Source of the DNA: Mactra quadrangularis | Taxonomy: Eukaryota > Mollusca > Bivalvia > Venerida > Mactridae | Length of the DNA stretch: 64,000 bases | NCBI GenBank assembly: GCA_025267735.1 | Contig: CM046298.1 | Location: 33,020,764 to 33,084,763 of the forward strand | Reading direction: 5' to 3' | Part shown: positions 48,141 through 60,386 of the stretch, piece by piece | How the letters are laid out: each line of letters begins with the position of its first letter | How positions within the stretch are numbered: position 1 is the stretch's first letter | Translations under genes and position numbers: made by a program | The notes under the pieces: model-generated | Database searches by the model: none | The model's input: only the letters and a program-made list of their open reading frames with translations | What the model was told of the DNA's origin: nothing

Positions 48141-48382
48141 TTTAGCTCATCTAAGCACAAAGTGCTCAAGGTGAGCTATTGATGTGGGTTTGTCCAATAT
48201 GCATTAGTGCATGCATTCATGCAGGGGGGTGCGTGTGTTTATGCGTCCATGCCTTCGTCGTCAACAATTTCTTAAAAAAACTTCATGTCATCAGCTGAAA
48301 CTGTTAAGCAATCTTATATCAGATGCCCTAAGCATCTAGCTCTCAGGTGAGCAGTCTAGGGTCCTCAGGACCCTCTTGTTTA
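48141..48382. repeat. AGCTCAC-type dispersed repeat
   Basis: It begins TTTTTAGCTCATCTAAGCAC and ends CTCAGGTGAGCAGTCTAGGG then GGACCCTCTTG. Related ends occur at 46187/46545 and 61481/61900. A widely dispersed box type in molluscan DNA (general impression, not checked). Confidence 0.6.
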
Positions 48383-48565
48383 TATTTAGTGCACCAGGGT
48401 AACAAGAATACCACAGTATTGAACAATACAATGTAGAAGGATCTACATTTATGACTTAAATCAATCTTCAGACCATTGATTATACACGCCCCTGTATCTT
48501 TGTTTAATTAATGAATTTTATTTTATATTACAGTATACCAGTTGTACAAGTTGAATAAATGTTGT

Positions 48566-48757
48566 ATATTCTGTTCTGTTGTGTTGCTGTTTTGTTTTGC
48601 TTTGTTCTGTTCTGTTCTGTTCTGTTATGTTTTCCTTTGTTCAGTTCTGTTATGTATTAATTTGCTTAGTTCAGTTCAGTTCTGTGCTGTTTTGTTTTGC
48701 AAACCAGACTTAGTTCAGTTTTATTTTATTTTGCTTTATTCTGTTCTGTTCTGTCAA
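48566..48757. repeat. (TTCTG)n low-complexity tract
   Basis: Degenerate pentamer repeat (TTCTG/TTTTG/TTATG). The open frame across it is an artefact. Confidence 0.85.
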
Positions 48758-48780
48758 GATTGATAAAATTAGATACCCTT

Positions 48781-49845
48781 TTTAGCTCGACTTTACGAAG
48801 TAATGTAGAGCTCTCCTACTCGCCCCGGCGTCGGCGTCCGCGTCCGCGTCCGCGTCCACACTTCTGATTAAAGTTTTTGTGCAGTAAAATACTTTCTTCT
48901 ATATCTTTGTTATTTCTTAAGATATTAGTTTCAAACTTTAAATATATGTTCCTTACTATCAACCACATCTCATGTGACAAGGTCCATAACTCCAAACACA
49001 TTTTTTCAAGAATTATCTCCCCTTGAACTGATTGAAGTTTTTGTGCACAGATTAAAGTTTTTGTGCAGTAAAATACTTTCTTCTGTATCTTTGTTATTTC
49101 TTATGATATTAACTTCAAACTTTAAATATATGTTCCTTTCTATCAACCACATCTCATGTGACATGGTCCATAACTCCGAATGCATTTTTTTCAGAATTAT
49201 CTCCCCTTGAACTTAGAGTTTTCTTTAAAAAATGTTTGTTTTTACTGCAACTGTTTTATTTCTTTAGGTATTGATTTCAAACTTTAAATATATGTTCCTT
49301 ATTATCAACCACATCTCATGTGACAAGGTTCATAACTCCGTATACATTATTTTCAAAGTTATCCCCCTTGAACTTATAGTTTTCTTGAATAAATATTTGT
49401 TTTTACTGCAACTGTTTTATTTCTTTAGGTATTGACTTTAAATATATGTTCCTTATTATCAACCACATCTCATGTGACAAGGTTCATAACTCCAAATATA
49501 TTTTTTTCAGAATTATCTCCCCTTGAAATTAGAGTTTTCTTTAAAAAATGTTTGTTTTACTGCAACTGTTTTATTTCTTCAGGTATTGACTTCAAACTTT
49601 AGATATATGTTCCTTATTATCAACCACATCTCATGTGACAAGATTCATAACTCCTTATACATTTTTTCAGAGTTATCCCCCTTGAACTTATAGTTTTCTA
49701 TTTATTTCTTTTTTTTTTCTTTGAATTTGTTAAGGTTATATTTTCAAATTTTAAAATATGTATGTGCCTTATCATCAACCACATCTCCTGTGACAAACAC
49801 TTACTAAGTCGAGCATGCTGTCTCCTCTGACAGCTCTTGTTATGA
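48781..49845. repeat. AGCTCGAC-type element with six ~155-185-bp modules
   Basis: It opens TTTTTAGCTCGACTTTACG, then a GC-rich GGCGTCGGCGTCCGCGTC run (48826-48855), then modules whose CCTTATTATCAACCACATCT landmarks lie at about 48951, 49135, 49297, 49451, 49612 and 49767. It closes AAGTCGAGCATGCTGTC. Confidence 0.85.
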
Positions 49846-51650
49846 ATGGGAATTATGGAACATAATGAGTATTTAAATCAGGGAGGTATCGACAGTTGAA
49901 TAGAGTTTAACAACATTTTTATTACCAATGTATGAATGACTATATTGTAGCATTATTTATTACCCGAGATATAACTTTATACATTCTGAAACATTTACTC
50001 ACTGCTCTCTCCATGTATCTATGTGAATATGTTACATTTTACGGCCCAGCAACTATTTCAAATGTAAAAGTTATGTGACACGATGCTTGTACATACATAT
50101 TTAATGTTGGAATTCATTTTAAGTGACTGTAACTAACTGGTGAAATCATTGTTTTAAATAGAGTTAAAATTTATGAATATTTAATCATTTAAATGATACA
50201 TTAGCGTTCTGGTAACCATAGAGACGACCAATCATTGATTTATAAACAAGTTATGAATCATAATTCAATGAGTTTTGCAATATGGTGCTAAACTTTCACA
50301 GTCTCCAAGCCAGAGGATATTAATATTTTCAGTCAAGAATAACCTCTAGGTACAGGAATGAAATGTCTTAAAATCCTCCATATATACGTTTGTAGACATT
50401 TGTAATTTTTGTCGTGTACATTTTGACATCAAAATTCAACCAAAACGTGTATAATTTTGAACTCTTACAATGGCAAATTAGCACACATAATAACAGAGGG
50501 AATTATATCTGTTCAAGGAAGTCCCTGCATTTTGTTCTTTAGTTGCCAGGCATCAAAAGTTAAGGGAGTAATAAACCCATTTTGTCATTTTTAAGTACAT
50601 AGGTAGTTTTTTTATTACAAATTGTTAATGCATTTTCAAAGTTCATAATGGACGCTCGAACTAGATCGTATGGTCGCTCAAACTAAAGCATAATTCTAAA
50701 CAAATTAATATGTTGCTACTTTAAATCCCGAGAGCTAACTATCTTGATAGCGCATGTAATGATTTAATTATTTGACCATAATTATGTCAACAGTATGTTA
50801 TATGTATGTATACATGATTTATCAGCGTGAAAGTGTGACAGCGGTTGCTGCGTTACGGCATAACATACCGCAGTAAAAGATGGTGTTTTTGCGTATTAGA
50901 ACCTACTCTGTTTGAAACGATATGTGATTTTGCTGCGTTTTTGGGGACTTTTATTTTATATTTCCTACCATCTATAGGACAGTTTGCCTTGACACATTAA
51001 GACTTCATTTTCTTAACGATTGCAAATATTTTAGTACAGGCAGATATAATTTTATTGTGTAAAATAATTGTATAAAATTGTAAAAAATAACAAAATTCGT
51101 GAATAAGAATCTTTAAAACGGACATTAAAATCGTCTATGCACCCTTATACATTGGTACACTTGCACCAACAATCTATCAAAAGTTGATAATTATATCGAT
51201 CTTTCATTTAGCTTCCTCATTTACATCCTATACAAAACTGTCAAAATTTCCACAATAATAGTCTGATAAAATCTAGTCTATTATAGATCTAATACTGGGG
51301 GAAGTCTCAAGTCTTACATTTACAAATAATAGACAAAGATCTTTGTGCAAGATATAAAGAGTTCACTCAATCACCCCTCGTCTTTCTTTTGTACAATATA
51401 TACGTAATGTTTCACATTGATCATTTTTTATGTAACAACCCTATCTCAACACCATCCTAGTTTTTGTCAATTATTAACCCCGTTTTTAATTTAAATTTCG
51501 GACATCTCACTTATGACCGACTTATCACAGCATACACTCAACAGTTTTAGTGACGAATTCTCTCATATCATCTAAAATTTAAAATGACAACGCGGTTATG
51601 TTTTGTTAAACCCCAGTAGGAGAGATAGTTGCTATCAGATAAAATATAGC
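49846..51650. other. Intergenic DNA upstream of the RRxxLxDIF-repeat gene
   Basis: About 1.8 kb, AT-rich, with no recognised repeat or gene. Confidence 0.45.
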
Positions 51651-51755
51651 CAGTGACGCACACTGAATATTAAGCTCCGCCCAAACTGTACATACGTCAC
51701 ACCTTCTATTCATATGTTATAAATAAAGCTTGGGAAATACTCGTGAGTCAGTTAG
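51651..51755 (+). promoter_or_regulatory. Compact TATA/Inr promoter with CRE-like half-sites
   Basis: TATAAATA at 51718-51725 is followed by an initiator TCAGTT at 51748-51753 (A as +1 at 51750, 32 bp after the TATA T), which is canonical spacing. Upstream lie TGACGCA (51654), a GC-box-like CTCCGCCC (51675-51682) and TACGTCA (51693-51699). This fits a signal-responsive promoter; factor binding is inferred. Confidence 0.62.
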
Positions 51756-51810
51756 ATACGAGAAACATTTACTACGATTACTATAATATTATTAAATATT
51801 GCGTGTATAT

Positions 51811-52755
51811 ATGCAGTTATTCAACCGTAGAATTTCGGTATATAATATCGGTATGAAGTCGGAGTTGGCTGACGCAAAAATGGGAAAATATCACCAAAAG
51901 TTTCAAAGATGTTCATCGGTGCCGAACGGTTCAACAAAAGGGTTGTGCGAAATTGATTTTAAGTTGCGTAAAAATTTGAACATTGACGATTATGACATTC
52001 TTTTCAGTAAGACTGTTAAAGATTTAGTTTCAATAGAAATTAGATCAAGGCTGATTAAAAATTGGAAAACTGACAAAAACGGGTTGTATAAAAGTTCAAT
52101 CGACGATACGACTTCAAACTTAGAGGACGATCATACCTCCAATGAAGAAATGCCTTCAAGAAAACTTTCTATAAACCGCCGAGCAGCTCGTGCTGATATA
52201 TTCTGTGATATGGACAAAGATGAAGTCAGAAGATTATTGAATTATAACATGTGCTCGGAGTGTTCGGACATTAAAACAAATCAGGATGTTGGAAGGCGAC
52301 GATGTGGGCTTGGTGACATTTTTGAAGGTGTTCAAGTAGAAGAAATTGATAGATTATATCATTGTGATGCTAGTGAACATTATACGTGTGCTCGGAGATC
52401 AGCTCTTCATAATATCTTCGAAGGAATTTCCGAAACTGATGTTAGCAGAGTAACACACTGTGAAGATGAAGAATGTTCCGACGAGTGTCCCTCAAATTGT
52501 AGAAGAGGTCGCAGATTTGGTATGGGTGACATTTTTAGTGAAAACAAACCAGATATGGTCTGTAGTGATTCAAGCAGTGACGACTGTGAGGAGCTACCGT
52601 GCGGCAATTGTCCGTCTTTAAATACTCGACGTTGTGCCTTGGCTGACATTTTTAACGGTGTTACGGAGGAGGACTTACATAGAATAATGGCTGAAATTGA
52701 TCCAGTGTCGGATGTACATGACTTTAATGAATTTACATCAGAAAATGACGTGTAA
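51811..52755 (+). CDS. Intronless protein with five RRxxLxDIF repeats, unknown family
   Basis: A 314-aa frame without introns, 60 bp after a predicted start site. I do not recognise the family. The first ~75 residues include KGLCEIDFKLRKNL and DDYDILFSKTVKDLVSIEIR, a possible helical domain. From residue 123 a motif recurs five times, starting at about residues 123, 163, 195, 234 and 273 (spacing 40, 32, 39, 39): RRAARADIF, RRCGLGDIF, RRSALHNIF, RRFGMGDIF and RRCALADIF, each usually followed by xGVxxxDIxRL. Linkers between the later copies are rich in Cys, Asp, Glu and Ser. No signal peptide or membrane segment, so it is likely cytosolic or nuclear. The first ATG (51811) has a poor context; ATGs at 51853 and 51880 are better, so the true start may be 14-23 codons later. 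TAA ends it at 52755. Confidence 0.85.
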   Translation: MQLFNRRISVYNIGMKSELADAKMGKYHQKFQRCSSVPNGSTKGLCEIDFKLRKNLNIDDYDILFSKTVKDLVSIEIRSRLIKNWKTDKNGLYKSSIDDTTSNLEDDHTSNEEMPSRKLSINRRAARADIFCDMDKDEVRRLLNYNMCSECSDIKTNQDVGRRRCGLGDIFEGVQVEEIDRLYHCDASEHYTCARRSALHNIFEGISETDVSRVTHCEDEECSDECPSNCRRGRRFGMGDIFSENKPDMVCSDSSSDDCEELPCGNCPSLNTRRCALADIFNGVTEEDLHRIMAEIDPVSDVHDFNEFTSENDV

Positions 52756-54330
52756 GCGATTAATTTAAGTGACAATTACGTTGTGATAGATTTAATGATT
52801 GACAGTATTTCTTAAAACATTTCATTTCGCGACATTTAAGAAGTACTGTAGAAAGTTTGCTCTTTAACTCGACTGTGAGATCTAATATTTAAAGTTTTTA
52901 TAGAGTCGTCTATCTGCTGTATGAGTTGAAGGGTTTAACTGTATATAAGACTATGTGATGACTAAGTCATGCCAGTTTTGTACAATCTACTTAGGACCCT
53001 ATAATATAGGGCCCTTGAATTTACGCAATTTATTGAAACATTGAAACGTTCATGAATGTACATAAATGTTTATATTCTTGTATATTGATTTATACAAAAA
53101 TTGCCAAATATTGCCCTTGCAATATATATTTGTTTTACTTTTTATTCTTGTTAACTTTTCTGTTTTTAATTATCTAAATCGTTAAACCACATTTGTTCTT
53201 ACTAATCCATGCGTTACGTAAATATCCATACTTTATGTACGTAATTTCACTCGTTATGTGAAACCACATACCATGTATCAGGTAATTGTTTTTTCTAAAA
53301 CACTCCTATTTATTTCGTCTATTGACTTAGCTACGTGTGTACCTGTCTTATCTGAGCCAGAACACTATCCTTAAATTATTGAATCATTATATTTTCGTTA
53401 GCAACTTCCGTTTTTAACAAATTATCTTCAATTTTATGTAATGCCTCGAGGCTATGATATTAGAAATTATATTTATTAAATATGTTTGTATCCTTTCATC
53501 CAATACTGCAATATAGACATACGTAATATATCCATACTCAATATTTCTCGTACTTTTTTTATTACTTTTTTCTTTATACTTGTAAATTTTTAAAATTTAA
53601 GTTGTTCATCGTTCCATTTTAAGCTGTACTTAATTTCTGTTCAATCATGCATGTTTTATTTATTACCATTATAAGTATGATAATTACTCACAACACTTGT
53701 GTTCAGCATTTACAGTCAAACTTGATGGGAAAGGACATTTAACTTCAATTTGCTTAATTTAAAAGTAGAAAAGAGTCACTATATAAAGCATGATTGCCTA
53801 AGGCTTGACTGTACATAGCTGTAATATTATAAAATATATTTGTCATAATATTTTGTCATATCTTGCTCAAATTTTCATGGTATATAATTATATGTAGATA
53901 ACTTGTGGGTACATCTTTCATGTGCAATATAATGATATTAAACTTGTAAAATATAAATATTTGTTACTTTTTATTTGTTTGTAAATTTGTAATTATTTAG
54001 ACATGAATCAATGATTTCATCAGTTATGTAATGCCTGCTAGCAAAAATACATCTTCAGCAACCATGTCTATTATTTGTGTTTTACTTTTATGAAAAGGTT
54101 GATAGCACGCAGAACCTTTATTACACAGAAACACAACACAAAAAAGCAGAACCAAGATCCTGAGGAGTATCCACCTTGGAACAGACACTGGCAAACTCGG
54201 GGTTTATACCAGGTGCACCAACCTTGCACTTGCCTGAAAGTGGCACCAGATCGTTTTTATAGTACATTGTATTTAGATAACATAATACGTAGTGCACTAG
54301 TGAAAACTTCTTAAAGTTTGAAATGTCACT
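52756..54330 (+). other. 3' UTR and intergenic DNA after the repeat-protein gene
   Basis: AT-rich with many ATTTA pentamers (possible AU-rich instability elements) and an ATTAAA near 53936 that could be the poly(A) signal. Another AATAAA lies at about 54480. No gene is supported. Confidence 0.4.
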
Positions 54331-54336
54331 AGAAAG

Positions 54337-54417
54337 CATTCTCGTACCCCGAGGTTATCAAGATTCCCGATCTAACTAGTATTGAGAATCCTATACTAGA
54401 CACATGGAACGAGAATG
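54337..54417. mobile_element. 81-bp palindromic mini-MITE, copy 2 (decayed)
   Basis: The ends CATTCTCGT and ACGAGAATG, a central AACTAGTATTGAGAAT, and flanks CTAGAAAG / CTAGTAAG match the plan of the element at 43892-43971. Internal pairing is degraded. Confidence 0.7.
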
Positions 54418-55067
54418 CTAGTAAGCTGAATAGTGGACGTTTTCTGTAAATATTTACCTAACACGTCCATGTATTTACAATAAAAGCACTACCTGCCAGC
54501 AAGTTATTCGTCGAGCCTTATAATTTGTTTTATTACTACCTCTTATGATTTCCAAAGTATATTTGTTGGAGAATGTATGAGTATGTCTGCACATGGCTAG
54601 GTGTTAGTCAGCCAGACTGGACAGCTGGGTCTGGGATACTAGGTAGTGTATAACTATGAGAATGACCGTACCTGGCTGGATGTAGGGCACATTGTACATT
54701 AATTATGTAGAATTAATTAACATAGATGCACCAAGTGAACTTGTGAGTAATGTACAAATACCACAGAAGCTTTCAGATGTAAAACGCATAATCATGAAAA
54801 CATCCCCTTGTTATTATAAGGATATCAATTTCTTAACAAGCTTCTGTTATGATACACGCATTTATCAGTAATCAAATATGAATAATTAGTACAGCCAACC
54901 CTATCTGGACATCTCATCTATTACCAGGCTTGATAACCAATCCTATGATCGATATAATTATGTAATTTTACATTGTAATTAGCTATCAATTAATGATTAG
55001 ATTTCACTACCTTGGCTGACAGATCGTGCGCTTGTTTGTTTATAGTTGTAATTGTAAGAGGTGGTCT

Positions 55068-55300
55068 GACACTCGCACTGTGAGCTCTGTCTCTTGATCC
55101 ACTAACCACAAATCCATGAGTCGTGGGTTCGATTCCTGTGCAGGACCTCCATATCTTAGTGGAGTTTTGGTCAATATTATTTCGGTCATTCTCATGTTTG
55201 TAACTATCGAGTAATGCAGTTGTCAGCCGCCAGTGAGAGTATGTGCTTAGTTCAGAGGTTAAAATATTTGGTCTCAGAATCTAGATCTATCCAAGGATCG
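55068..55300 (+). mobile_element. tRNA-headed SINE, family E
   Basis: tRNA-like start (GTGAGCTCTGTCTCTTGATC) and B box (GTGGGTTCGATTCCTGTGC), with a body sharing GCAGTTGTCAG and AGTATGTGCTTAG with family B. Confidence 0.6.
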
Positions 55301-56640
55301 TAAATTGTAAAAAGAGTAAACTTTTGTATATTTTATAGTCATATGTTTCATGCCGATGGACTCTCCGACTTCAAGTTAAAACTGGTCGGTCTACAGGCTA
55401 TTAATACCAAGCTCTCTATTCCTTTGTAACCTTTAATTCACCTTATATTTTACTGACGAATTATACCATGCTAAAGCTACGTATTGACACTGAGATAAAA
55501 CTTACATTCGCTTTTTTCTATGACTCAGACATCTCGATCTGAAAGCGCCATTTTGTTTGTATTTTACTTGCTTCAGATTTATTTTGTCAGCCAAAGAATT
55601 GAAAAGTAGTCTATTAATTACAAAATAATGGCGGCTCCCGAATAATTTCAGAGGTGTTATCCTTGGACAAATCTGATAAAGTTAAAATCGCCTTTATTTA
55701 TCATGTGATCCGCTTAACTTGTAACTTCTAGGACATTTAGTGCATGATTACAACCATTCAATGTCATATGATGACGTAAAGATATAATATATACAGCATA
55801 AGATTCAATCATCTGTCCCAATATCTTATATTACAGGTAAAATGACAGGTTATATCATTATTAAGGTATTACATCTAATTACCAAGTGTTATAATAGAGC
55901 GCAGAGGTCAATATGTGTGTCTGTAGTTAATATTAGCGGGCAAATCGTTGCTTCAATGTACGTGTATGTAAAAAGTAATCGCGTTTTATAGTCTTTTAAG
56001 TTGCACGCTAATTAATGCACGTTCATCGACTTCATAGCTGTCACCACTGGACATCGGGCTACTGGTATTTATCTTTCAATTCCGCTGGGGAGTCTTTTCC
56101 TCCACTTAGTACAGCCGACCTATTTGCGCGACAGAATTATACCACCAGGCACCAATTTACATCTCGGTGGAATGAAGCAATCGCAGGTAACTTCTCTCTG
56201 CCCATGGTGAGGTTCGATACCTAAGCGCGCGATGGAACATATCGCTTTTGCAAGGTTGGTTTTAAGTCATTTTTCGACTCCTTACTGATCGAGCAAACTT
56301 TTTACTACCTGGTCAACTTATTATGTAGCATGTCTGTCAATCCAGGGTCACACCTTCTTTTTGTCCGGTCATGAAGTACTTTTCTACGTTATTATACCAT
56401 TTACTGTTGCATCAAGTAGAACAGCGATCAGCTAATGGTAAATGTTTGTGTTTTAGGATATTTAGAGTCTCTCAAATAACAGTGAGTATATAATAGGTCT
56501 ACTGGTCACCGTAAAAGTTATATCACTTAAAAAGTTGTTAAAATCATTTGTTCTTATAAGTTTTCTATGTAAGTTAATATCACTGTCAGAAATGAATTGA
56601 GTATTTGCCATAGTCAGACAGCCTGTCACTCGCCGCATTT
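55301..56640. other. Non-genic DNA
   Basis: No gene recognised. The stretch around 56000-56230 is less AT-rich and ends in a B-box-like GAGGTTCGATACC, perhaps an old SINE or tRNA-like remnant. Confidence 0.35.
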
Positions 56641-56862
56641 TCGCGTGTATTAAGTGGTCCTTTTAACGGGATCAAAATGAACACATTTAAAGCGTTTTGT
56701 CTGCAAAAAATGGTCCTATTACGGAGTAGCGGGGTGGTCCTAATTTCGGGGTTAAAGGCCACTAATTACAGAGCAAAAAATTCCGTTCTTTTCAAAATCG
56801 GTCTTATTAGCGGGTGATCTTTGAATCAGGGTGGCCCTTAGGTGAGGTTCCAGTGTACTGTC
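56640..56862 (-). mobile_element. Probable MITE (pogo/Tigger-like end)
   Basis: Read in reverse it begins CACTGGAACCTCACCTAAGG, followed by repeated GGNCCAC and CCCGNTAATANGACC blocks. Only one end is clear. Confidence 0.4.
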
Positions 56863-57121
56863 AATGAGTATTAATGGAATTGCTACAAAATGTGTGGTAT
56901 ACGCACGTGTAGTTATGAGGTAGGTAGTGTATTAGGACCGAATAGTTTTATGTTCGAATCCAACCCGGCATTGCTTATTTCCATGTGTTAGAAATACCAC
57001 GGTAATTGCTTTACTTTAAACATGTAAATGGTTACTGTATACGAGTAATTTTGTGCTACCATTTGTCAGCGGCCTGATAATTGGAGTATAACAATTCCAC
57101 CTTGCGACGTCTATTATCTGC

Positions 57122-57340
57122 TGTTGTTGTTGTTGCTGCTGTTGGTTTTAACGCCGTAGCAACACATTGTATAGGTCATATTACGGCGGTCAGTCAACCT
57201 ATTCACTGTTTCTGGAAAGGCTAAATCTCTGGATTCAGCTGTTAACCAACTACCAGGCGCATACTTTCGTCAGAGACTGACTACTACCCTACACGACTTA
57301 GAATCAATGGTAGGAGGGAGAATGGCCGTAGAAATTTTTT
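57122..57340 (-). mobile_element. tRNA-derived SINE, family B, reverse copy
   Basis: Contains, reversed, TTCTACGGCCATTCTCCCTC, TTGGTTAACAGCTGAATCC and GTGTTGCTACGGCGTTAAA. A GTT microsatellite sits at the tail. Confidence 0.78.
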
Positions 57341-58542
57341 CATGACAAAGGCTTTAAGCTCCGACTTCTACTAAATAATGTGCAAGTTGCCTAGGGGCTG
57401 AGGTTATTTGCAGTAAAACCTAGCATGGTGAAATCTCAAGGGACCTACATACTCTTAGCTGTTTTAGTTTCTATTTTTACTTTAATATTTACTTTAAAAA
57501 AACACAATCTTACAATGACTTATCTTTTTCTCGTTTTAAAAACTAGTTTTACAAAGGATAAAATTTAAAGCTTGTTTGCAAACAAAATTAATGTTGTAGC
57601 ATGAACTTTTGCTACCTAAGTTGTGTTTTATTTGTAATTCCGGAATTACTCGGTGAATCCTAAGCTTTTACAATCCGATTGTCTTCAGCAATAATTAGAC
57701 TAATGACGTCATAGTTTTAAGGATATTTATCAGATAGACGACGTCATACATTTTCAGGAAGAGTAATTATGTAAATGAGATGTGGTTCCGCTGTTCTTCA
57801 GTAGGCCTATTCCTACTCTAGAAGGTACTGGATTGTTCTGGTTTTTAATGCCGATACTAGCAGACATTTTATCACTATGACAATAGTGTCTAGTTTTAAT
57901 AAAGAGAATTTCCTACATAGTTTAACATGAGACAATCAAACCCCTAGAGACTTTTGTCTGGAATATCGTATGCAATTTTACATGGAGTATGCGAGCATTG
58001 CCCTATAGACAAGTTTGCTTACTTATGTTGTTGATTCATCTGGTGAAATCAGAAATCTGGAAAATCAGGAAAAAACCCTGCTCAATATTAAAGGCGTTCA
58101 TACTCTCAGACTACACTTCACAAACGATGTGTCAGCTATCCTAATACCTTAAGATAAATCACAAGTCAAGTGTTTTATAAAATGAAAGGAATTACATTAT
58201 ATTTGATTTGCCGATTAATCTTTCATCTCCTTGCCTTCATCGTCTTGGAAGAAATCCCAGAGATAGAACCATTTATACCAATTATATCTACGATAATTGT
58301 CAACAAGGGAACTTTATCTACGTCATAGACTTCTATTAATGGTGTAACTGATGTTCCTAAGACAGTTCATTATATTGTTACTGTTACGTTAGTAGCTGAT
58401 TAATCTATACTTTTGAACATTTCTAGACGAAATATTGGCATGTTTTTGTCTCATTATGTTTGTTCGTTCAATGCCAGTATCCTAACAATGTCAAGATGTT
58501 ACTTTCTGAGACATTTAAACATTAAATTGTTCATACTTTCGT
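57341..58542. other. Non-genic DNA
   Basis: AT-rich; no gene or element recognised. Confidence 0.4.
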
Positions 58543-58775
58543 GGAGCTTGGTCATAAAATTATTTCTACGGCCATTCTCCCTCCTACCAGTGATTTTGAG
58601 TTAAGTATGGCAGTTGTCAGTCACTGACGAAAGTATGCGCTTAGTATAGTTGGTTAACAGCTAAATCCAGAGATTTAGCGTTTCCAGGAGGTGTGAGTAG
58701 GTTGACTGACCGCCGTTACATGACCTATACAATGTGTTGCTATGGTGTTTAACCCCAAAAAATAATAAATAATTT
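58543..58775 (+). mobile_element. tRNA-derived SINE, family B, 5'-truncated
   Basis: It starts within the body (CTTGGTCATAAAATTATTTC) and runs to GTTGCTATGGTGTTTAACCC with an A-rich tail. Confidence 0.75.
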
Positions 58776-60380
58776 TCATGTTCAGGCTTTGATGGTGGTT
58801 TTGTTGTTGTTGTTGTTGTTGAACATATGACTTACTTCTTGTTCCATTGTGTCTGAGGAACTAAGTCTTAGTCATTGGCATGTTTAACATATTTTTAGTG
58901 TGTGTTTCTGAGACATTGAACATTGTTTAATTGATTTGTTTAGACTAACGGTGTTTGATATTTGCCGTTTTGGGGGCATTTGATGTTACTCAATGCGTGT
59001 ATGTTGTTTTCTGAGGACTATGAATCAAACTTTGTCATTGGTTTGCGAAACAATGTTAGATTGTGGCTTTCTGATATGTTTGACCTATGCATTGTTTAGC
59101 GTTGAGAGTGTCCATGCATGTGTTCCCTAGACGTAATGATATAAAATACCACCGTCTCAAAGCAATGTCTGAAAACTGTTTTCAAAATGTCCCGCAAAAA
59201 ATCTATGTACTTATTTTACTGAATGGCATAAAATTATGAGAACACATCGACCAACTTCAACATAGATCAGTTTTCATGTAAAATGTATTGTTTGTTTATT
59301 TTCTCGACATGTTGTTGTTGTCATTGTTTTGTCTCCTATCCACATTGTTATCCATTTTATTCCTTGTATAAATATACAATGATTATATTTCATTAGCAGA
59401 TCTCAGTATCGTCATCATTAGTTGACATATCTCTGGCATCATATTACTGTTTACAGTCTCCCAATGGTTTTATCGAATATTTATATTGTTTAGATAATGT
59501 TATTATTGTTTATATAACACATTGTCCATGACGTAAGTGGCACTTTTAAACAATATAAGCTGGTCCCCTCTGATATGTAATATCATAGAGTCGTAGGTGA
59601 GTTGAGGTATGAGGTTTCTTCTTTCACAACACCTTGACTATTCATTTATTGAATAAATATTTTGTTTACGGTAATAATCGAGGTATTCCGAGAAAACGTT
59701 TCTGTAAATATATTGACGCCATTGTATTATTTGAGGAGAGGGAGTGATGTGTTAACTTTCAGGTGTTGTAACACATGTAAATGGATCAAATATGTCACAA
59801 ATACCTTAGAATTTCCTTTATTTTCCCAAGTACGTTTAAAATTAAAACGAAGTGGTTATTGTTGGTGTATGTACAGGTCTTGCAATAGGTCATGCGTGTT
59901 TTTGTACTTTAAATTTATAATAGACTTGTGCACTCAATGCCTAGATGGATACGTTTCTGCTCGTTCATTTACTGATTTTGGTGTAGAACAGAACTTATCT
60001 TTTATTTGTCACAGTTTACATGGAAAAGACAATTTATTATACATTTTTTAAATATTTATCATATATAGTGCATATGAACATTGTAATTGTATATAATATT
60101 TAAATAAATTAAGTTTAGACTAATTACTAAACTATAAATTTTTAAAATATTTCACCCAGAAGTATTGCTTTTTAATGCAACTGGCAATGTTTATATACGT
60201 AATGTTTACGGTCTTCTCAATAGATAGGTCCATCGGACAAAATAATACATTACTCTATGTTTGTAAGTAAGAAAATACTTTCTAGTATTTCGTCCATTGC
60301 CTAATAGATGTCCAATGATTGTGCATAAAAATGACAAAAATCGGACTAACAATAAAAACGTAACCACCATTTTAGACCCT
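58776..60380. other. Non-genic DNA
   Basis: A (GTT)n run at 58800-58822. Two longish open frames beyond 59660 lack ATG starts and domains and are not called. Confidence 0.4.
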
Positions 60381-60386
60381 TATTTT

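Noticed and set aside
52407..52775. Antisense open frame opposite the RRxxLxDIF gene
   Set aside because: Shadow of the sense coding sequence; no promoter or domain on that strand.
56015..56224. Short frame with relatively high GC as an exon
   Set aside because: No matching splice partners; ends at a B-box-like sequence, more like an old SINE or tRNA remnant.
59662..60051. 129-codon open frame with several cysteines
   Set aside because: No ATG at the start, no domain, no splice context, and surrounding DNA is non-coding.
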